DNA from: Candidatus Poribacteria bacterium
GTDB lineage: Bacteria > Poribacteria > WGA-4E > WGA-3G
Length of the DNA: 48,914 bases
Reading direction: 5' to 3'
Assembly: GCA_003635185.1 (NCBI GenBank)
Contig: PYJA01000135.1
Span: 1 to 48,914, forward strand
Below, in pieces: positions 45,365-48,914 of this stretch. How positions within the stretch are numbered: position 1 is the first letter of the stretch; every line of letters starts with the position of its first letter. Below the pieces are notes generated by a model that was not told the origin of the DNA, made no database searches, and worked only from the letters and a program-made list of their open reading frames with translations. A program made the translations under genes and the position numbers.

Positions 45365-47713
45365 ATGATCTATAAAACCTTTTCATATTGGATGTGGTTC
45401 GCAATTTTTGGGATTTTAGCATTAGGGCTTGCCACAAAACCTCTGTTCAATATACTCGCTTTTGAGTTTTGTGCGATTATTACCCTCTGTGTTGCTTTTG
45501 CTTGTTCCCACGTTGCAATGACCGAATTCCAAATAATGAAACGTGATCCTGATAATCTGATCGGCTCACCGAGTCAGGTTATTTTTGGGTGTTTTTGGCG
45601 TGCATTTTTAGCGAATATTGTAGTGCTAATAGCAGCACTTACTATAATTCTGCTAAATGCATTCCGCATAAAAAACTGCAATTTCGGTGAAGGATTTCTC
45701 TTTTTTTTGCTTTTGCCCACACTTAGCTGCATGACTGCAACCGCAGCAGGCTTATTCTTCAATGTGTGGATTCAAAAGAGATGGTTAGCGTATCTGGCAT
45801 ATTTGGCGTTTCTTCTTATTTCATGTGTGCCTGTTGCCGTAAATTTGATTTTCCATCCGCCGGTGTTTGCTTTTCATCCTATTTTCGGATATTTCCCTGG
45901 ACCTATATACGATTTCGTCATTTCAATCACAAGTACCTTGCTCATTGCACGTGGTGAGACACTGATATGGGCGCTGTTATTTCTCACAATTACCATTTAT
46001 GCGTGTGAAATTGGTCGGGAGACAAGTTTTGTTCCAAAACTTCGATGGCGTAATCTTATTCAATTTTCCGCTAAGAATTCGCTTTGGCGGATTGTAACAG
46101 TATGCATATTGATTGTAGCATTAGTCAGTTTGGAATTTTTCTCAGGAAAGTTAAGGATTCGTCCAACGCGAGGTGATATTGCGCAAGCGTTAGGCGGTTA
46201 TAGGGAAACGGAGCATTTTGAAATCTTCTATGCGCGAGAGCTTGAAGATGAAATAGATCTGTTTGCTGACGATTGTGAGTTTCGTTATATGCAATTGTCT
46301 AAATATCTACAGACAACAATTTCGAGGAAAGTTCGTGCGTATTTGTATGCATCCCCTGAACAAAAAAAGAGGTTAATCGGGGCTGGCAATACATACATTG
46401 AAGACCCGTTTGGTTACGGTTTTCACATCCATTCAGCAGGTTTCCCGCATCCTGTTTTAAAACATGAACTTGCACACGTATTGACTGCCGATTGGTCACC
46501 GTGGAAGGTTAGCTTGAACGTAGGAGTGCATGAAGGCATAGCCGTTGCTGCAGATTGGGATGAAGGGCGGCTAACAGTGCATCAATGGGCGAAAGCGATG
46601 CGTCAATTAAAGGTAGCTCCGCGTCTTTCCAGCGTTATGGGCATCGGGTTTTGGAGCCATGCAAGTTCACGAAGTTACTTACTCGCCGGTTCCTTCATTC
46701 GTTTCCTTGTTGACACTTATGGGTTAGAGAAGTTAAAACAGGCTTTTCCATTTGGGAACTTATCGAAAAGCTACACAAAAGATTTGAGCATTTTAGAAAT
46801 AGAATGGATTAAATTCTTATCCAATGAAGTGCCCTTACAAGGGACAGACTTAGCCTATGCTGAACGTAGCTTGAAACGTGGCGGAATCTTTGAACAGGTA
46901 TGTGCTCATGAAATGGCTTCGTTGCGCAGTAAAGCGTGGGAAGCGTATTACCGAAATGATTTTAGATTTGCAACGGACACTTTTCAGCAAATGCTATCAG
47001 ATGAACCAGAAAATTCAAGAACGCTCTTGGAATTGATGTACAGTACATTTAAAATGGGGAATTACAAGCTAACGACCTCACTGGCTAAGCGTATGATTGC
47101 AGATGTAAACTCACAATACAGATCCGAGGCAGCGCGGTTGCTGGGAGATATCTACTGGCTGCAGGAGGATGCAGAAAAAGCGTTGAATCAATATAAGGAA
47201 GCGGTTTTGTTTGCCACCCATGAAACTGTTGAACAACGTCTTTTCAAACGTATTGCAGCACTTTCGGAAAATTATACACCTCAATCCAGAGAACGGCTAC
47301 GCACTGTTATACTACCTAAAAGTTCAGCAAGTCGTACGGGGAGCGGGACGAAAATGGCACTTTTATTGCGAGTCATTGAAACTGAGCCTGATGATTGGTT
47401 AGCCTATTTTTTAGCAGGTGAATTACTTCATAAAGAGCGAACGTGGGAATTGAGTACACAATATCTGCACCATACCATTGCCTTGGGGAAAGAAAAGGAT
47501 AAACAAACAATGCCGCCTCAAATTGCTTTGAAATCGCGATGGTTATTGGGGTTGAACGCTTTTCACATGACAGATTATAGAATCGCAGAAGAAATATTTT
47601 CATCCGTAGCAACCGATCAAACACAACCGATGGGAACTCAGCTTTCTGCCCGATATTGGATAGAACGGTGTCAGTGGATTAAAAGCCGTACACGAGATGA
47701 ACAAAATCACTAA
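45365..47713 (+). CDS. Membrane gluzincin-like metallopeptidase with TPR region
   Basis: The 782-residue protein has about seven hydrophobic segments in residues 1-265, including stretches reminiscent of ABC-2 type permeases. An extracytoplasmic peptidase region follows with zinc motif HELAH at 367-371 and a third ligand E390 in GVHEGIAVAADW, the HExxH-(18)-E layout of gluzincins. Residues about 505-775 are TPR-like helical repeats (RFATDTFQQMLSDEPENSRT, ALNQYKEAVLFATHE). It is likely a membrane protease or scaffold; substrate unknown. The peptidase sequence is of the MA-like type seen in Planctomycetes and Poribacteria. No ribosome binding site is evident before ATG 45365. Confidence 0.82.
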   Translation: MIYKTFSYWMWFAIFGILALGLATKPLFNILAFEFCAIITLCVAFACSHVAMTEFQIMKRDPDNLIGSPSQVIFGCFWRAFLANIVVLIAALTIILLNAFRIKNCNFGEGFLFFLLLPTLSCMTATAAGLFFNVWIQKRWLAYLAYLAFLLISCVPVAVNLIFHPPVFAFHPIFGYFPGPIYDFVISITSTLLIARGETLIWALLFLTITIYACEIGRETSFVPKLRWRNLIQFSAKNSLWRIVTVCILIVALVSLEFFSGKLRIRPTRGDIAQALGGYRETEHFEIFYARELEDEIDLFADDCEFRYMQLSKYLQTTISRKVRAYLYASPEQKKRLIGAGNTYIEDPFGYGFHIHSAGFPHPVLKHELAHVLTADWSPWKVSLNVGVHEGIAVAADWDEGRLTVHQWAKAMRQLKVAPRLSSVMGIGFWSHASSRSYLLAGSFIRFLVDTYGLEKLKQAFPFGNLSKSYTKDLSILEIEWIKFLSNEVPLQGTDLAYAERSLKRGGIFEQVCAHEMASLRSKAWEAYYRNDFRFATDTFQQMLSDEPENSRTLLELMYSTFKMGNYKLTTSLAKRMIADVNSQYRSEAARLLGDIYWLQEDAEKALNQYKEAVLFATHETVEQRLFKRIAALSENYTPQSRERLRTVILPKSSASRTGSGTKMALLLRVIETEPDDWLAYFLAGELLHKERTWELSTQYLHHTIALGKEKDKQTMPPQIALKSRWLLGLNAFHMTDYRIAEEIFSSVATDQTQPMGTQLSARYWIERCQWIKSRTRDEQNH

Positions 47714-47821
47714 ATTGACAGTTATGGGTTTCGCTACGTTCTAACCGACCACAACTATTGTAAACGAATTCCATAAATGAAAACTGAATTTCGCTTCAAT
47801 TCCCAGGGTTATTTAGTTTTA

Positions 47822-48913
47822 ACAGGACTTACGCAATATCCATTTTCAAAGTAGGTGATTTTAGCTGTTGGCGTAGAAAATCAGAATACGGTTCATTTTT
47901 GACTCGATAAAGCGTTTGCCCCATTTCATTTGCTTTTTGCATCAGGTAAATCCATACTAATACAGCACAAGTGATGTGGTTTCTCACAATACGGGGTAAA
48001 CGGCATTGACATTTTTCGATCCCTGTGAGTTGTTTCGTTTCACGGTGAAATTGTTCAATCTTCCAGCGTGCGCTACACACCTGTCGCACAGCGGACACAT
48101 CCGATTGGTTCAAGTCATTTGTAGCAACATAATCCGTGCGTTTATTAGACACTACCCGGAATACTTTCACCTTATGATTTTTGGGGAACTTGTTGATTTT
48201 CACACGTTTACCCGACTTCTGTTCTGTTTGGCTCCACTCTAAGCTGTCAATGTGTTGATATGGTTTTGTGCCGTTAGAATCATCAACAAGTCTGTTCCTT
48301 TTCAGTGGACAATAGAACTTTTTACCAAGACTTTCAATGAATAACATAAGCACTTTGCTGGCATACCAACTATCCATCAACACTGTGCTAAAAGCAACAT
48401 GGCGGGAGTTCACTAAAACATCAAGCATATCCTGAACATGATCTAACTTGGATTTGCCATCACCTTGCTTATCGTAAATACGAAAATCAATAATCCAATA
48501 CCGGTCTAACTCCGGGTTGACATAAACACAGGTAACAACACCTATACCATTTATCGTGGTGTGAGCATTTCCACTATATTGTTTCTGAGCAAAGGCTATA
48601 TCTTGTGCATGTCTTTTATCTAAAATAGTATCATCAAAGATAATATATCCATCGGGAGTTTGCACCAAGTGGGGTTGGACACTTTCCCAGACAAGACGAG
48701 GGGGCAAACGATCACCCGCAAGATAACGATTAATTTGATCATGACTAAAACGCTCACAGTGATCCGCATAATGAGTGAGAGTATAGTTGACACGGGTCGT
48801 GAGTAGATATTGACAATAATCAAGACGTGTTGGTTTTGTCATTTTATGAACCTCCTTATAGACTATATTAGCCATAGGAGAGAAATATTACAAGTATTTT
48901 GCGTAAGTCCTGT
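47822..48913 (-). mobile_element. Complete IS701/IS4-like insertion sequence
   Basis: Perfect 15-bp inverted repeats, ACAGGACTTACGCAA (47822-47836) and its complement (48899-48913), enclose one transposase gene. The stop codon of the transposase lies inside the left repeat. The window ends one base later, so a target duplication cannot be checked. It looks intact. A MITE at 16921-17055 and a 12-bp remnant at 2673-2684 share its ends. Confidence 0.88.
47829..48842 (-). CDS. DDE transposase, IS701/IS4-like
   Basis: The 337-residue transposase starts MTKPTRLDYCQYLLTTRVNY, with AAGGAGG 8 nt upstream of ATG 48842; a longer frame to 48875 has no such site. An RNase-H-fold catalytic triad is visible: D in YIIFDDTILDK, D in STVLMDSWYAS and E in RWKIEQFHRETKQLTG. 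Very similar proteins are common in cyanobacteria, which may hint at exchange of the element between phyla (from memory, not searched). The frame is intact and should be active. Confidence 0.9.
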   Translation of the reverse strand: MTKPTRLDYCQYLLTTRVNYTLTHYADHCERFSHDQINRYLAGDRLPPRLVWESVQPHLVQTPDGYIIFDDTILDKRHAQDIAFAQKQYSGNAHTTINGIGVVTCVYVNPELDRYWIIDFRIYDKQGDGKSKLDHVQDMLDVLVNSRHVAFSTVLMDSWYASKVLMLFIESLGKKFYCPLKRNRLVDDSNGTKPYQHIDSLEWSQTEQKSGKRVKINKFPKNHKVKVFRVVSNKRTDYVATNDLNQSDVSAVRQVCSARWKIEQFHRETKQLTGIEKCQCRLPRIVRNHITCAVLVWIYLMQKANEMGQTLYRVKNEPYSDFLRQQLKSPTLKMDIA

Positions 48914-48914
48914 A

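Overview
The window looks like chromosomal sequence from a Candidatus Poribacteria-type bacterium. This is an inference from content: two large exported proteins carry a type I dockerin followed by a YPNPFNPETWIPYQLA tail, and there are a sulfatase, a PmoA/DUF6807 protein, many sulfotransferases and many short palindromic repeats, a mix I associate with that phylum. No rRNA, tRNA or CRISPR array was seen. Composition is about 40-45% GC, and genes are mostly on the + strand except 34.9-36.6 kb, 39.1-39.5 kb, 43.0-44.9 kb and the terminal insertion sequence.

Layout. 1-1.0 kb: hairpin repeats and two broken genes (an orphan signal-peptide start and a glycosyltransferase fragment). 1.2-2.6 kb: a formylglycine-type sulfatase. 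2.6-14.7 kb: a defence locus. hsdM, a small acidic gene, hsdS and hsdR form a type I restriction-modification operon. Between hsdS and hsdR sit three extra co-oriented genes: a TIR/SEFIR protein, a TIR/SEFIR-AAA15 ATPase fusion, and a DUF4276 (TOPRIM-like) protein. An AlbA_2/GHKL gene follows. A degenerate copy of the sulfatase-3'/hsdM-5' junction lies at the right edge of the hsd operon, like a recombination scar.

14.8-18.1 kb: a STAS anti-sigma-factor antagonist with a good promoter, a DUF6807 protein, 1 kb of repeats including a foldback MITE whose ends match the insertion sequence at the window end, and a lipoprotein/lamin-tail gene pair. 18.3-23.2 kb: a leucine-rich-repeat protein and an FG-GAP/ASPIC protein, both with dockerin and the same C-terminal tail. 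23.2-32.6 kb: a surface-polysaccharide cluster with a sugar epimerase, MurJ-like flippase, four sulfotransferases, an O-antigen polymerase/ligase-like protein and a membrane-anchored glycoside hydrolase; this suggests a sulfated glycan is made and exported.

32.6-48.9 kb: a lipoprotein, a TlpA-like thioredoxin protein, an enolase-superfamily dehydratase coupled to a membrane protein, bioD coupled to a sugar nucleotidyltransferase, LarA, minC-minD-minE, a Cof-type phosphatase with a sugar ABC ATPase, a membrane metallopeptidase-TPR protein and a complete IS701/IS4-like element (47822-48913).

The strongest candidate for an undescribed system is the TIR / TIR-AAA15 / DUF4276 module nested inside the type I restriction operon. 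Products are assigned by motif recognition by eye; no database search was possible.
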